In this document: positions 1 to 12,499 of the stretch, in pieces
How the letters are laid out: each line of letters begins with the position of its first letter
How positions within the stretch are numbered: the stretch's first letter is position 1
Source of the DNA: Acanthacorydalis orientalis
Taxonomy: Eukaryota > Arthropoda > Insecta > Megaloptera > Corydalidae
Reading direction: 5' to 3'
DNA: 64,000 nucleotides
Assembly (NCBI GenBank): GCA_034766995.1
Contig: CM068321.1
Location: 18,044,026-18,108,025 of the forward strand
The notes under the pieces: generated by a model
Told to the model about the DNA's origin: nothing
Databases searched by the model: none
What the model saw: only the letters and a program-made list of their open reading frames with translations
Made by a program: the position numbers and the translations under genes

Positions 1-74
1 CACTACCAGTATGAAGTATTAAAGTATTGTAAATATTAAATCAGAATGTTTTTAATTGTATATCAGTATGACTG

Positions 75-230
75 TTAATTCTTTGAACCCAAAAGACCGG
101 AATTTCGGTCTTTGAGTGAGGGACCAAAATCCTGAAAGACCGTTATTTCGGTCCGACCCTTGTAATATCACAACTCGAAAGACCACTTTTAAGAAAAATA
201 ATTGTGGGAGTCTAGGGTTCAAAGGGTTAA
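75..230. mobile_element. piggyBac-type MITE with TTAA target duplication
   Basis: TTAA at 75-78 and again at 227-230 flank a 148-bp element. Its ends are inverted: TTCTTTGAACCC at 79-90 and the reverse complement of GGGTTCAAAGGG (215-226), 10 of 12 matching. Inside are two hairpins built on AAAGACCG...CGGTCTTT (91-111) and GAAAGACCGTTATTTCGGTC (136-155). TTAA duplication is the piggyBac mark. No coding capacity. Confidence 0.7.
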
Positions 231-620
231 GCAATTGACTAGCATCTTTGTTATTTATTATAATGCCTTAAAACACTTTATACAATAAGATAGAATTCTT
301 ATTATTTTACTTCTTGTTATTTTTTATTACATGTAGATATTTTTGCAATGGAAAATTTATAATTATTTATATAACATTTTATTCTCAATAATAACTTTGT
401 ACTGTATAGATTTTTAAATATTTTTTAAAAAATTAATTTTCTTGGAGAAAATAATTTGTTAATATAGAAAAAATAGAATCATTTCGATATACTCTTATTG
501 TCTATTCATAGTAAATTAAATGTATCTTTTGTATCTGTATTCGGTTTCATAGAGAGTTTATTGATAATTCATTTTCAAAAAAAAATAGCGTAGAAAATAA
601 TTAAAAAAATCTTGATTATT

Positions 621-760
621 TTCACAAATGAATTTTCTCTTATACTATAAACTACAAAAAGTTTTTAGGTTAAAAATGATTAATGAATAATTTAAATTGT
701 TACTTTCGCATATTTCGACAGTGATGCTCTATCATCTTCAAACAGCTAAGATACAGAATA
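621..760 (+). repeat. Dispersed repeat, copy A
   Basis: Begins TTCACAAATGAATTTTC, has TATAAACTACAAA about 25 nt in, and ends in AAGATACAGAATA after a 'gctcta-tcatctt' block. It aligns by eye with copies at 2578, 14681, 20361 and 62750 on this strand and 10250 on the other. No open frame. Confidence 0.55.
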
Positions 761-870
761 TTCTATAAGCTCTGCTTGATAAAGGTGTGTCATTTCTGTA
801 TTATACTCTTTTGTATTTTTTTAATGTTATCAAGATCTTATTATATTAAAAATTTGATTCAATTTTCTTT

Positions 871-896
871 CCTAGATTCAGATAACGGAATCTAGG
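871..896. repeat. Perfect 9-bp inverted repeat
   Basis: CCTAGATTC, an 8-nt loop, then GAATCTAGG. It resembles in layout the larger hairpin at 63101-63162, both lying near a dispersed-repeat copy and a (TA)n array. Confidence 0.65.
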
Positions 897-949
897 AATT
901 TAATCGTTTGATTTCGATCAGGTCAATAACTAAGGATCGCCTAGAAAAA

Positions 950-952
<3 letters not shown>

Positions 953-1010
<58 letters not shown>
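953..1010. repeat. (TA)n microsatellite
   Basis: An uninterrupted dinucleotide tract of about 29 units. Confidence 0.95.
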
Positions 1011-1014
<4 letters not shown>

Positions 1015-1119
1015 GATATAAAAAAATATATGATTCATTTTGGTTCAATGAAAAGAACGATTGTACTTGAACCACATTGCGAATCGAAACAATAATTCGT
1101 AAAGGAAATAAATCATATA

Positions 1120-1430
1120 GAATAATAAGTCCGAGAATTACACTTAAATATAGCAATCAAAATATCGAAAGAGATTGGTGCACCGCTACCACAAAATGGC
1201 GACAGCGTACCTTTATAATAACCTAAAAGCGCCCGTGATAATAGATCCACATCTATTATTAAGTGATCGGCGGCGAATCTCTTTGTAGATAGAACGGCTG
1301 ACACCGCTGTAACATTCTAATATTTTATACAGATATGTTGAGATGTACAGCATCGTTCTGATACAGATATCTTTTAACGGACAACATGTAGATTCGGATG
1401 AAAGCTAATCGTGTACTGATTTGTTTGTGA
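1120..1430. other. Unexplained GC-elevated stretch
   Basis: Between two (TA)n arrays, this segment has normal complexity (CACCGCTACCACAAAATGGC, AGTGATCGGCGGCGAATC). No convincing splice-bounded coding exon was found on either strand. Could be a regulatory element or non-coding exon. Confidence 0.3.
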
Positions 1431-1497
1431 TTACAGAAAGTTATTTGGAATTGACGTAGCCTCTTGATTAAGTTATTTAATTATGATGATTGATTAA

Positions 1498-1501
<4 letters not shown>

Positions 1502-1560
<59 letters not shown>
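1502..1560. repeat. (TA)n microsatellite
   Basis: About 59 nt of TA, followed by a degenerate tail (TTGATATATATG). Confidence 0.95.
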
Positions 1561-1563
<3 letters not shown>

Positions 1564-1737
1564 ATATATATGTTAAATAATACATCATCAAAGAAATCAC
1601 GCTTTACCGCACAGATTGAAGCAATTGTTCCGTGTTGAAAGCATGCAATACAATCTTTACTAACATCTATATTGGCGAATGAGAAAAATATTCAAAAGCA
1701 TGAGAAGGATATTGGAGAAGTAAATAATTAAAAATGC

Positions 1738-1762
1738 TATATATATATATATATATATATAT
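1738..1762. repeat. (TA)n at the 3' tail of a LINE
   Basis: Directly abuts the 3' end of the minus-strand LINE fragment; read on that strand, the element ends ...TTACTGATGATATATATA. Confidence 0.85.
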
Positions 1763-2439
1763 CATCAGTAACAGCAGCAACCTCTGTCAATCCACTGCTG
1801 GATAAATGGCTCTTCTATGATGCCTCTTAAATGCTTCTCTTTTCCACTGGTTTTCAATAAAATTTTTAATTTCCTTATGCTACCGATCATACCATTCTTT
1901 TTCTCGATCTTTTTATATTCCTTGTTAATAATTTCTGTGTTAAATATTCCTTCCAGTTAATAATTTCTGTTGTCCATCGATTCTCTTCTTGCAACATACC
2001 CAGCCCATTTCCATTTCAGACTCTACTCTTCTTATTACATCTACGACTCCTGTATGTTTTCGTATCCAATATATTCTTTTACTATCTCTTCTTGTTATTC
2101 CTAGCATGCATCTTTTCATGCTTCTCTGTATTGTTTAGAGTCTCTGAATGATTTCGGTGTTAAGCACCCATGTTTAGCTGCCGTTGATGAGGACTGGTAG
2201 CATACATTGTTTAAATACTGTTTTCTGCAAACAGAGGGGAATTGTTGATTTAAATTTCGTCCAAATACCTTCTATCCTATTTTTATTCTCCTGTTTACTA
2301 GTTCAATGAATGATCCATCTTTGCTGATAAGCTGGTCTAGATAGATAGACATACTTTGCAACTTCTTCTATTTCTGTTCTTTTTATTTCAATTTTCTTCA
2401 AGTAAACAAACTCATTGAATAACACTTTTGTTTTGGCGT

Positions 2440-2441
<2 letters not shown>
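1763..2441 (-). mobile_element. 3' fragment of a non-LTR retrotransposon (LINE family 1)
   Basis: Reverse translation of the minus strand gives degraded reverse-transcriptase C-terminal sequence: TWVLNTEIIQRL, then IQRSMKRCMLGITRRDSKRI and RKHTGVVDVIRRVESEMEMG, then, at the very end, EEPFIQQWIDRGCCC. These are the thumb and tail blocks seen in jockey/RTE-like elements. Several in-frame stops and frameshifts make it dead. It is 5'-truncated and ends in TGATGATATATA. A sister 3' end lies at 10003-10115. Confidence 0.8.

Positions 2442-2484
<43 letters not shown>
2442..2484. repeat. (TA)n microsatellite at the truncated 5' edge of the LINE
   Basis: About 42 nt of TA bounding the LINE fragment on its other side, so the fragment lies between two TA arrays. 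Confidence 0.95.
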
Positions 2485-2485
<1 letters not shown>

Positions 2486-2577
2486 TGAAAAGATAAATTA
2501 TTTGCTTCTATCTATTCCTTAATTAGAATTATTGTTATCTTTCACTATATTATTGTGGTACTGCAACTAAATTCATT

Positions 2578-2730
2578 TTCACAAATGAACTTTTCATTCA
2601 CTCCACAATCTACAAATCTGTTTGTGATTAAGATAGTTCAATAATTAATTATTGATCATTTTTAATTGTTCTTATGCACATTTAGACTGTAATTCCATCA
2701 TTCTCAAAGCGTTAAGGCACAGAAAAATCT
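2578..2730 (+). repeat. Dispersed repeat, copy B
   Basis: TTCACAAATGAACTTTTCATT at the left, TATTGATCATTTTTAATTG in the middle and CATTCTCAAAGCGTTAAGGC near the end. The best-preserved copy along with that at 62750. Confidence 0.6.
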
Positions 2731-2739
2731 GAAAAATCA

Positions 2740-5690
2740 TTTTCTATACCTTATCACTCTGAAGATAATGACATCACTATCAAAATAACACTCAAGTAAT
2801 AAATTGTTGAACATATTTGATCGAAAAATGTTTGTCGAAATCTCCAATTTTCGTTCGGAATTTATGTTAACAAATCTCAGAATGAAAACATTTTTTTAAA
2901 AGCTCAAGTAAATGGATGACTCAGAAGTCAAATAACATGAATTTCTCATATTCCCAAACGATAGTCATTTATCAATTAATTTCTTAAAAGATGAAACATA
3001 AAAAAACATCTCTGTCTAAATTTGTATTTATAATTTTTATCAACAAACCTTTTATTCCCTATCTTATTTTTTAATGGCTCGTTTTCTGTTGACTGATAAG
3101 TTTTCTAAATATATTTTTTGCGATTTTGATCTTTCTATTAATGCACTATTTATTATGATAATAATAATTATTAGTTAGTTGTTTTTTTCATTTGCTCACA
3201 ATTCTTGTAAATTATTTATAATTTACAAAAATTTCAAACTATTTTTTAAAATGTATAAATTATTCTTTAATATGTTGTATTTTGGTTAGTTAATAACTTA
3301 AATTTAAATTACTAGTTTCCAAATAAATGCTTTTATTTTAATACAAATATCAAGAAATATGATATTATAAAAAATGTGAAATTGTCAAGTAACTACACAA
3401 ATAATAGATTGCTTGAATGACAAATGAATTACAGATTAAAGTTGTAATTATTTTTCCTTTGTGTTCGATATCTTTTATATACTTTTCTTTCTGGCTGTCT
3501 TCTTTATTTTGTTTCACTTAACAATATGAAAGGTAATCAAGATATGTTCAAATATAACCGAATAGTGCATAGACAGTTTTATATAAATATTTAATGCCAC
3601 ACTTTCTTCGTAACATTAGAGATTTCAGCTAGTTTATATTTCGTTTCCTTTTTCATAAACTGATTACAAAAATGTATATTTTCTTCTGAATCAGGACGTT
3701 CGTACGATAATCGTCGTCATTCTAACATTAAAGATAGTGTTAAGCTGCTGATCTCTACAGAATATGTCAAACCCGCGTCCGTTCCATTCAGTGCACTCTG
3801 AACTGTAGTGTGGAAATAATCCAGGTGGATGAATTGTTATAGTTGAACGAACCGAATGGATTCCCTTGATTTGTCTTGCGTGTCGACAGCTGTGACTCGG
3901 ATATGCAGTTCAGAAAGAGATCTCATCCAATTGTCATTTTATTCGAATTCGTTTTCGTTCCGATATAACAGAACATCTTTGTCCGACGAAATTAGTATTC
4001 AGCGAAAAGAATAATTGAGTTCGTAAAATAATATGACAAGTAAAATATTCTTCTGTAATATCACTGAATGGACAATCGACGTGACTGTACGTTTCTTTTC
4101 TCCTTGCGAATAATCGTTTATATTTCATACAGAATATCTTATTTAGCAATGAAATATTATTTGTGTATTATAATGAGAATATTTCAACCGGACAGTTAGT
4201 ATTCTAATAAACTGTTAAAAAAAGTTAATGTTTTAATACTGAGACTCTTTTCAGAGATTCTGATTGCTTTTTAAATTGCAGACTAAAAAAAACTTGTATA
4301 AATCAACGATTTTTATGTTAAATATAATCTTGAAAACAAATTGCATAAGGTAGGACAAATTAAGCGAGAATCTATAATTTATTTCTTTTAATATACAATT
4401 AATGTCAATGATTACTAAATGAAGAAAAGCATAAACAACAGCTATTTAAAATATCGTATTTCAACCAATAGCTACTAGGCAAGTAAAACATAGAACTGTA
4501 TTAAAAGATCTTTAAAAAATTAGAAAAATAAATTTAGTTTTTTTTAGAAACAGATGTAATTCTACATTTTATAAAACTATTTGACATTTTATTAAAATAT
4601 TCTTATAAATGTATAAAAAAAAGATTTTTGTTAAATTTCATGAATGTCAAATAGGCTACTTATATTTATATGGTTGCATTTTTTCTATATACTTGTTTTA
4701 TTTTATAATAGTAATTTTTTTTTGATAAAATATCTTATTTATAATAAATATAACTTTTATTCTCTTAGCATATTCTAAGACATATGCAAAATGTCATATA
4801 CTTTAATTTAGATACAAATCAGTTTAGAAAAAATAAAAATAACTCTTGAGTTTATTTGAATTATAGAGCTTTTATAACTAGTAATAAATTTATATTTATT
4901 ACAAAATTAAAGTTTTGAATAAATTTCTACTTAGTACCTTTGTGTGATCGATTTGTTAAAAGCTTTATAACAAAGTAGTAAAAAGATCGATTAGTAAAAA
5001 GCTTTTATAACAAATTAAAATACAGAGTACGTTTTTTTCTAATCAAGACTTTCTTGATGGATGTGTTATCTCAAGTATTATTTCTTTTAGAATGAGGGAA
5101 TTTCTATCAAAGTAATAAGTAGAATGATCAATAATCAAGTATTGGTCATTCTGATCAAAAAAATGTGTGATTTATGGAGAGTGGAGATTCCATCTGTAAA
5201 AATAAACTAGGCAGTACCAAAAACTATAATTATTCTTACTCACAGCTTAGCATTAAGACTAATTTACTTTTTAAAATGAATTAACACTTCACATATTACA
5301 AAAGTTTATGAAAATATCCAATAACTACTTATTATTTATTTTGATATTTGTATTTTAATAAAAGCCTGTAAGTTTTTGCTAAACAATTTAGGTTTTCTAA
5401 ATAATTTAACTTATGATTGGATAACTATTTATTAAAATTATTATGTACTTAAATATTGAATTTAATTTTATATAAATGATTTGGTTTGGGATTTTAATTT
5501 CCAATGAATATGTCGACTTACAGTTACAAAAACCTGCCAATTCTAGATATAACTTAAAAAACTATTTCAGAATTTAATGTTTTCTTTTGAAAAAGCATTC
5601 TATGTGCCAAAAGGACGTATTTATATCCCATAAACCATTATTCTTCGTCACTTAAGATTCAAAAACGTTCACACTGGGTATCTAAATACA
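2740..5690. other. AT-rich non-coding region
   Basis: No coding exon recognised. The only part of higher complexity is about 3690-3990 (CAGGACGTTCGTACGATAATC, GTGTCGACAGCTGTGACTCG), possibly regulatory. The rest is AT-rich sequence without long repeats. Confidence 0.5.
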
Positions 5691-5739
5691 TTTTTCTGCA
5701 ACGATCTGTCTGAAAAACATGAAAATCATTTGTCATATG

Positions 5740-6230
5740 TCACCCTGTGTGATAATTTACAATTTTACGGACTTTTTATGTGCGTGGAATGGATCAATTT
5801 ACTATTGTGTACACCAAAACGTACGTCGATATAGTTTGGGTTTGCACAGATAGGTCTATCGGCTGTAACATATACTCACAAGCATAGATAAAGACTCTCA
5901 AGCTCACAAGTCTGTTGGAGAATTATCTCGTTGCGTGCCTTTCACTCTTGTCCGTTCGACAAACGTACGAATAGATATATACATATACATAAAATAGGGT
6001 TATGTACTTATGGCCGGCACGAACATTCTATTCCCCTCCCGCTGATTTTAACAACCAGTCTCGTATCTCGACAATAAAGACGTCGCTGTCAGTTTTTATG
6101 GCCGGTAGAGGGCGGAGTCCGGGCAGGGACCCCGCGGCGGGGTACCCATCAACAAAGCCATGCCCTGCATTGAAAGTATGGCTCAGAGAATACCAATATC
6201 GTACTACACTAAACTAATTTAAAAGTCAAT
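5740..6230. promoter_or_regulatory. CpG-rich island of unknown function
   Basis: A GC-rich patch in AT-rich DNA, densest at 6070-6190. It contains the palindrome CCCCGCGGCGGGG (6129-6141) and GGCGGAGTCCGGGCAGGG. No protein motif in any frame. It may be a first exon, promoter or enhancer. Confidence 0.4.
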
Positions 6231-6259
6231 CAGATGGAGTGTGTCGATTTTGATAGGAT

Positions 6260-7900
6260 TTAAGAAGTGGGCGATTTACTTTCACGTTTAAAATTTTAAT
6301 CACACGTATAATGTTTCATCCTTTATCTTGTACTATTATATCGAAGATCAATTCAGTGTTGTGTAGTTTCATTAAAAATGATAATTGTTGGAATAGAAAG
6401 TAAATGATAGACTTTTACAAGCTATTACAAAATAATAATTTTTTATATTTATTACTTCATTACATGTTTTATGAATAATAATCTATTGTGTATATAAATA
6501 TACCTGATGCAAACTAACAACCCAAATATTCTCGTGAATAAATTTAAATATTTGATTTCGTTTTCTAAAGATATTGAATTACATACTATATTATCTTTCT
6601 AGTAAAAACAATTATATTCTTCTTCTATACCCGTTTATTTAAAAATTAAAATTCACTCAAAGTTAAAATCTAACAAATTTTGGACTCCAAAAATATTTAT
6701 AAAGATTACAAATAACTTCTAACATTACAAATTATTTAGAGTGGACAATTTTTCAAAAGAAAATGTTGATTTTGTAATTCAAATTGCACAATGACTTTCT
6801 CTCTGCACTTTATATAATCAACAACACTTAACTGAAAATCTGTTAAAATTAAAATAAAAATATCACTCTCAGTATATTTTTCTCATAGAAATGATAAATT
6901 AAAATAATCTAGGAAAAAAACGTATCAGATAAAATCCCTACAATAATTTAAAGTAGATTAACTTATTTATTTAGAAAGTATTAAATACTGAGGAAACTGT
7001 GTTTTACTTGAACCGTAATTTTTAATTTAAAAATATAATTATATTGATTCAAGTGAGATAAAAAATTAAAATTACTTTTAAAATATGGGATGAGAGAACC
7101 TGTCTAAAAAGGAACATTGGATGAATTTTAGCATTGAAATAAAAACTGATATTTTGAAAGTTAACATAGATACTTTGGTCCTTAAAAGTTTGTGTTAAGA
7201 TCCTGAAAATCATGAAAAATCATAAAATAAGCACAAAAATGACACTCATGGAAAATTGTATTGTACTGAATAAGTATCACAATTAGTATCTACTAAAAAA
7301 ATATTATAAACGTTTATGACAACAACTTTTAGAATAGTACAATAAATTAAAGACAAGTCCAAGTCAAGTCAAATCTAACGATACTAAAATTTACAAACTA
7401 ATTTATAACACGTCTAAAAATGAAAAGGTTATTATTATCAGAGAGATATCCTCTAAAATGACTAGAAATTTATTTTATTAACTTTACAAAATATTTGGCA
7501 TATATTGTAAATACCTTTATTTATTTCTATACAAGTTAGAGATTAATTGAATTAATTATTTGAATACAATGTATGCTTTTATAATAATAAAATATATGCA
7601 ACTATTCATATATTTTATTATTGTATACATATAATATATTTAAGTATTCATATGCTTTTTTAATATTTTAAGACTTGTTTTTATGTTTCATTTTATGACA
7701 TTATATCAAATAATTAAATAATATATTCTGATAATAAACAGTAGCAATATTAATAGTGAATCTGTAATTGACATGTCTGTTTACTGAAAAAATACAGAAT
7801 ATGTAAATCTTAATTTTTCAATATATTGATTATAAAGAGAAATTATTTCTCTTCAGAATCATTACATTGAAAACGCTTCGGAATGTAAATATACAGCAAT
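6260..7900. other. AT-rich non-coding region
   Basis: No gene, tRNA, transposon end or long repeat seen. Confidence 0.5.
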
Positions 7901-7918
7901 TTTTAAATAAACGAAAAC

Positions 7919-8137
7919 ATGCCAATAAAACATATTTTGTTAACAATACTACTATTTATTCAGTACATTAACGTTTTATTTAAAGTAATAGAGAGACGGT
8001 TTTACATTCGCCGGTTGTGTGCGAAGTCGAACTCTGTAGTTATACCTAATCCGAGAAACGTATTCATGAAAAGGTGTTTCTCTGTATTCAAAATCTTTTC
8101 TACTTCTCTCGTTCTCGACATATTGAAAATTTTCTAA
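7919..8137 (+). CDS. Hypothetical 72-aa ORF, weak
   Basis: ATG-initiated frame with a hydrophobic N-terminus (MPIKHILLTILLFIQYINVL) like a signal peptide and a basic remainder. It is less AT-rich than the flanks in its second half. No homologue recognised, only two cysteines, and no supporting promoter. It could be chance. Confidence 0.15.
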   Translation: MPIKHILLTILLFIQYINVLFKVIERRFYIRRLCAKSNSVVIPNPRNVFMKRCFSVFKIFSTSLVLDILKIF

Positions 8138-8339
8138 TCTCTGAATTATATCCATGTATCAAACACCTGTATGAATGATAGTTTCCTGCCGCAGATATAA
8201 ATTAAAATCGGACCATTTTATTTTAATGTATGATTTAAATATACGATTATAGAAGGTGAGTAATCGCCTTTTAGATATAAAAATGAATTTACATTTAATA
8301 TTTTATCGGATTATACATACATACAATTATACATACCTG

Positions 8340-8351
8340 CGCACACACACG

Positions 8352-8437
<86 letters not shown>
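8340..8437. repeat. Compound (CA)n-(TA)n microsatellite
   Basis: About 25 nt of CA/GC-interrupted repeat passes into about 70 nt of TA. Confidence 0.95.
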
Positions 8438-8443
<6 letters not shown>

Positions 8444-8806
8444 CGGAACTTAAAATGTATAAAGGATAAAATACAGTTAATCCGCAAGTCCAATTTAATT
8501 GTAAAATAAGTCATTATCTATAAATCATATACAGTTAGTTAATCGTGGAAGTTTCCATATAATCAAGTTCAATGTAAGTTAGAATGAAAATTGAAAAACA
8601 AATATTTTTATTTGTAATTAAAATACTGATAATATAGTAATGTGTAACTATTATAATTTGTCAATGTAAATATATTGATTTACTTGAAATTGGAGAAAAC
8701 TAATATAATATATAGGGAAAATGATTGTACGGTTCAGAAACAGTTTTTTGTATACTATGGTTTAGTTTATCTTTTAAAATATCTGTATCTAGATACAAAA
8801 TATAGC

Positions 8807-8808
<2 letters not shown>

Positions 8809-8851
<43 letters not shown>
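8809..8851. repeat. (TA)n microsatellite
   Basis: About 43 nt, ending in ACATATTGCG. Confidence 0.95.
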
Positions 8852-8856
<5 letters not shown>

Positions 8857-9277
8857 TGCGACACAATATTAAAGCAAAAAAAAAATCAAAATAAAATTAA
8901 TTCTAGTAGAAAAAGTATAAAATAATAATTTGTAAAAAAAGAATCAGTTGAATTATGCTGCGGATCGTTATTTTTCTATATAACTGATTAGTTTCCTATC
9001 TTTGGAAGACGACAAAAAAACTGTTTATTAAAATACCGGTGTGAGAAGATGCATAGGAATTCGTCGCCTACAAATATGTCCAGTTTAATTAAACACTCGA
9101 TATTCAGATCTTCATTAAATTAAGTTGTATACATGTTGACAAAATAATTAAATTTAATCTTATTCATGTCAGGTTTTTATACTAGCAAGTTGATGATATG
9201 GAGAAGGGAAAAACAGACAAGTAAATATATTTAAGTATTCGTTCGAAATCGTTCTCATATAAATTTCGAATAACTAA

Positions 9278-9282
<5 letters not shown>

Positions 9283-9327
<45 letters not shown>
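9283..9327. repeat. (TA)n microsatellite
   Basis: About 44 nt bounded by TAATATTA on both sides, making a small palindromic edge. Confidence 0.95.
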
Positions 9328-9330
<3 letters not shown>

Positions 9331-9892
9331 CTAATACTGTCAACTTTTTTACCCATTTTGAATAGTAAACGCTTGAGAAAAATATGTACGACAAGGTTGT
9401 AAATTATCATAATTTATATGAAAGCCAGTCGATAGTTAAGTTATAAAATGAAACAAATACACAAGATGCGAGTATCCATTTTCTGAATAGAAGAAAATAA
9501 ATTTCAGTCTATCGTATTTCAGCGGTTTTATTCTCGAAACAGTGAAATTCATTTTCATATAAATGCGAGTGCGTCGTCGTCCGCACCGAGACAATTTATT
9601 ACATATTGAATCCGTTTTACATATATTTCACATATTTAATGTAACATGAGAAGTAATTATTTGTTTTAGGTATTTCTTTAACGATAATTACTATGTTTTA
9701 ATTATCGTCAACGCAATTTATTCGTATCTGTATTGCTGTGCACTTTAATGAACCGACAAAGAGAGATATGTGTTTTTGTTGGTTTCTGTTTTTCTATCTT
9801 ATAATAGATACTGTTAGGTCTTTTCTCAGAAAAACATATAAATTTATGATATTGAAGAAATAATAATGTTATTTGTTAATGCAGATAATTTA

Positions 9893-10002
<110 letters not shown>

Positions 10003-10115
10003 TACAGGTGGGATAAGGGTTTTTTATTGAAAATCAGTGGAAAAAGACTTTCAATCATACAAAATGGAAAATTATAGAAGAGGCCTTTATTCAGCAGTGG
10101 ATTGATAAAGGCTGA
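10003..10115 (+). mobile_element. Extreme 3' end of LINE family 1
   Basis: Encodes KIIEEAFIQQWIDKG and a stop, matching the EEPFIQQWIDRG end of the copy at 1763-2441. The two copies also share the nucleotide block around ATTCAGCAGTGGATTGATA. Directly after the stop comes TTATATATATATAT. So a piece of about 110 bp sits between two TA arrays. Confidence 0.75.
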
Positions 10116-10249
10116 TTATATATATATATATTATATATATTTCGACAATCCAATATTTGATGAAAAGTTTTGTTTGAAATGTCATTACTATCACGTACAA
10201 AGCTCGAATGCCAATACATAAAAAAATATTTTTATCTGTAAGATATTTC

Positions 10250-10350
10250 TGTACTTCATCGCTCTCAAGCTGATAGAACCATTGTCGATATGCACGTAAG
10301 CAATAATCGAAAATGAGTAATAACGATTCTATTGAACATTTTTAATTAAA
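10250..10350 (-). repeat. Dispersed repeat, copy F (inverted)
   Basis: The reverse complement (TTCAATAGAATCGTTATTAC ... GAGAGCGATGAAGTACAGAA) aligns with the second half of copy B. Confidence 0.45.
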
Positions 10351-10602
10351 TTTTTTTTGTGACTTGTGACATGAAAAAGATTTCATTTGCTGATGCTCTA
10401 GTATGCTTAAGTCTGTATCTACTGTTTTTATTTTTACCTTGTTTATATTAAAAAGATATATAATCAGATACTACTAACAGCGAATTACTATTTCTTATTA
10501 AAGATATTTGTAGTCATTATTAAATTTGAAGCTTGTTAAGATTTTACAGAAATGGCTCCGAACGAAATGTAATTGTTGTACTAGTTGATTGACTATAATT
10601 GC

Positions 10603-10651
<49 letters not shown>

Positions 10652-10653
10652 AT

Positions 10654-10692
<39 letters not shown>
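10603..10692. repeat. Interrupted (TA)n array
   Basis: Two tracts broken by GTAT and by AATTGA, about 90 nt. Confidence 0.9.
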
Positions 10693-10695
<3 letters not shown>

Positions 10696-10824
10696 TATAC
10701 AGAAAGTATTAAAATCTGTTTGCAATAAATTAGGAAGTTGTATGTAGTGTTAAAAGTCTTCTACAAAATAAACTAAATCGCATTTATCATGTGTAGAAAA
10801 AAAATCGGTCGTATATAAAACATA

Positions 10825-10830
<6 letters not shown>

Positions 10831-10889
<59 letters not shown>
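10831..10889. repeat. (TA)n microsatellite
   Basis: About 59 nt, unbroken. Confidence 0.95.
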
Positions 10890-10891
<2 letters not shown>

Positions 10892-11001
10892 GTTTTAATT
10901 AGATTCTCAAGAGTGAAAAACACTCATCGTATATATGTAGAGTAATCTGAGATTATAAATTAAGGTGTCAGGTTGAAAACATCAGATAATAACATGTTTC
11001 T

Positions 11002-11005
<4 letters not shown>

Positions 11006-11064
<59 letters not shown>
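11006..11064. repeat. (TA)n microsatellite
   Basis: About 59 nt, followed by ACATGTGTCAG and a stretch of normal complexity (11070-11330). Confidence 0.95.
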
Positions 11065-11067
<3 letters not shown>

Positions 11068-11069
11068 GT

Positions 11070-11330
11070 GTCAGATGGACCAATAGTGCGGTTGTGTACG
11101 TATTACGGAGGCGTCACTTGCTGTTTCTTTCTAATTGAAGTCGTATCTCCGTCTAACCTGAGGTCCTTCGGTAATAAGTTTACAGATAATTGGTCCAGCA
11201 CCTGTTGATAATGATAATCTTTCACAGGTACTCTTCCACTCTCGGGGCATTGGTTTTTATCTGCGGAAAGATCTGCTGATGAAGAGATTATGTAGTCGCA
11301 TTAGCGTCCTGTATCGGTTTTAATTGAATT
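11070..11330. other. Unexplained complex stretch
   Basis: Non-repetitive, moderate GC (CGGAGGCGTCACTTGCTG, CCACTCTCGGGGCATTGG). Open in short frames, but no splice-bounded exon or family motif. Possibly a conserved non-coding element. Confidence 0.25.
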
Positions 11331-12239
11331 CTTTTTTTTTGCGAAGATAAAATATTTGTTTATTTTAAATAATAGCCGAGTTGTTTGACGGTTATCATGT
11401 TAATGTTTTTATTATTAATATTTTTGAAATGAAAACGTTCTGAAGTCTAAAATTATTAAATATTACCGTACGTTAATTCATTTTAATAAAGTCAGAAATT
11501 CTATATTCAGTGAATAAAAATTGTTATATTATTTAAAAAAATATTTTTGAAATTAGCTATTTAAAACAAGACAAAGAAGCCAATTTGTCTTTTAGATTTC
11601 TGTGAAACGTAATCTGAAAAAATATACAGAAATATAATATAGTTGTTTTAACATATCCACTTATATGCCATAATTTATATTTAATTTTCATTTAAAACAT
11701 GAAAAGAACTGTTTGATGTTTTTTTGGTAGATCAGATTTAAGCACTGTACCATGTAAAGTCCCTTAAATATAATATTGTTATTGTTTCATTTTAAAAATC
11801 AATTTACAGTACTTGCATCTTATACGACAATTATTCCAACGCTAAAATTGAATAGTAGTATGTGAGTTTGTATTAAATTTTATAATATATGCCGCATTAT
11901 AATAATAATAATCCACTACATCCCCCAAAAAATCTATAAACGAACTTCGATATTCGAAAATATTTTTCTCTATTTTCATTTTCAGATTAATATTAGATTT
12001 TCCTTTCGTTTTTTATTGTTTATCAGATTGGTAATCAAATAATAGTGACTTTAATTAAATGCCACGTCTTTTTATTACATTTTGAATCGATGTATGAATT
12101 TCAATATTTTTGTTTTTAGTTTTTCGAATACAGGTAATACAGTTTGTTAAATATAGTACTGATTTCACTTCTCAGTCTATTCTTATAAGTTGTAACTGTT
12201 TTTATACATGATCCCGTTGATCAGTTGTACTAGCGGTCT

Positions 12240-12290
12240 TCATTCCTTTGGATCACTTGAGTTTTTGTTATCTATTTCAGTAAAGAGAAA
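12240..12290 (+). repeat. Short dispersed repeat (CCTTTGGAT family)
   Basis: CATTCCTTTGGATCACTTGAG resembles segments at 49563-49600 and 62930-62960. Confidence 0.35.
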
Positions 12291-12499
12291 GTTAAGTAAT
12301 CCAAAAAGTCTAAGACTACCAGACAACGTATCATCAACGTAACATGATCAATCAGTTATTGCTAGAAATAAGTATCTCATCTGGTATGGTGTGGCAAGAA
12401 ACAATCTTTACACAATGGCACTTTGCAAGACATACACAGAAAAAATAAAATAAAAAAAAAAAATAAAAATAAATTTTATTGTTACTAAATATTGTACAG

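Larger units (their letters stand above)
231..952. other. Non-coding AT-rich stretch
   Basis: No gene. It contains one dispersed-repeat copy (621-760) and a short hairpin at 871-896 described separately. Confidence 0.6.

Noticed and set aside
953..1156. Open frames with long IYIYIY or YIYIYI runs, here and at about twenty other places
   Set aside because: They are translations of (TA)n arrays, which have no stop in two of the reading frames; the non-repeat parts carry no motif.
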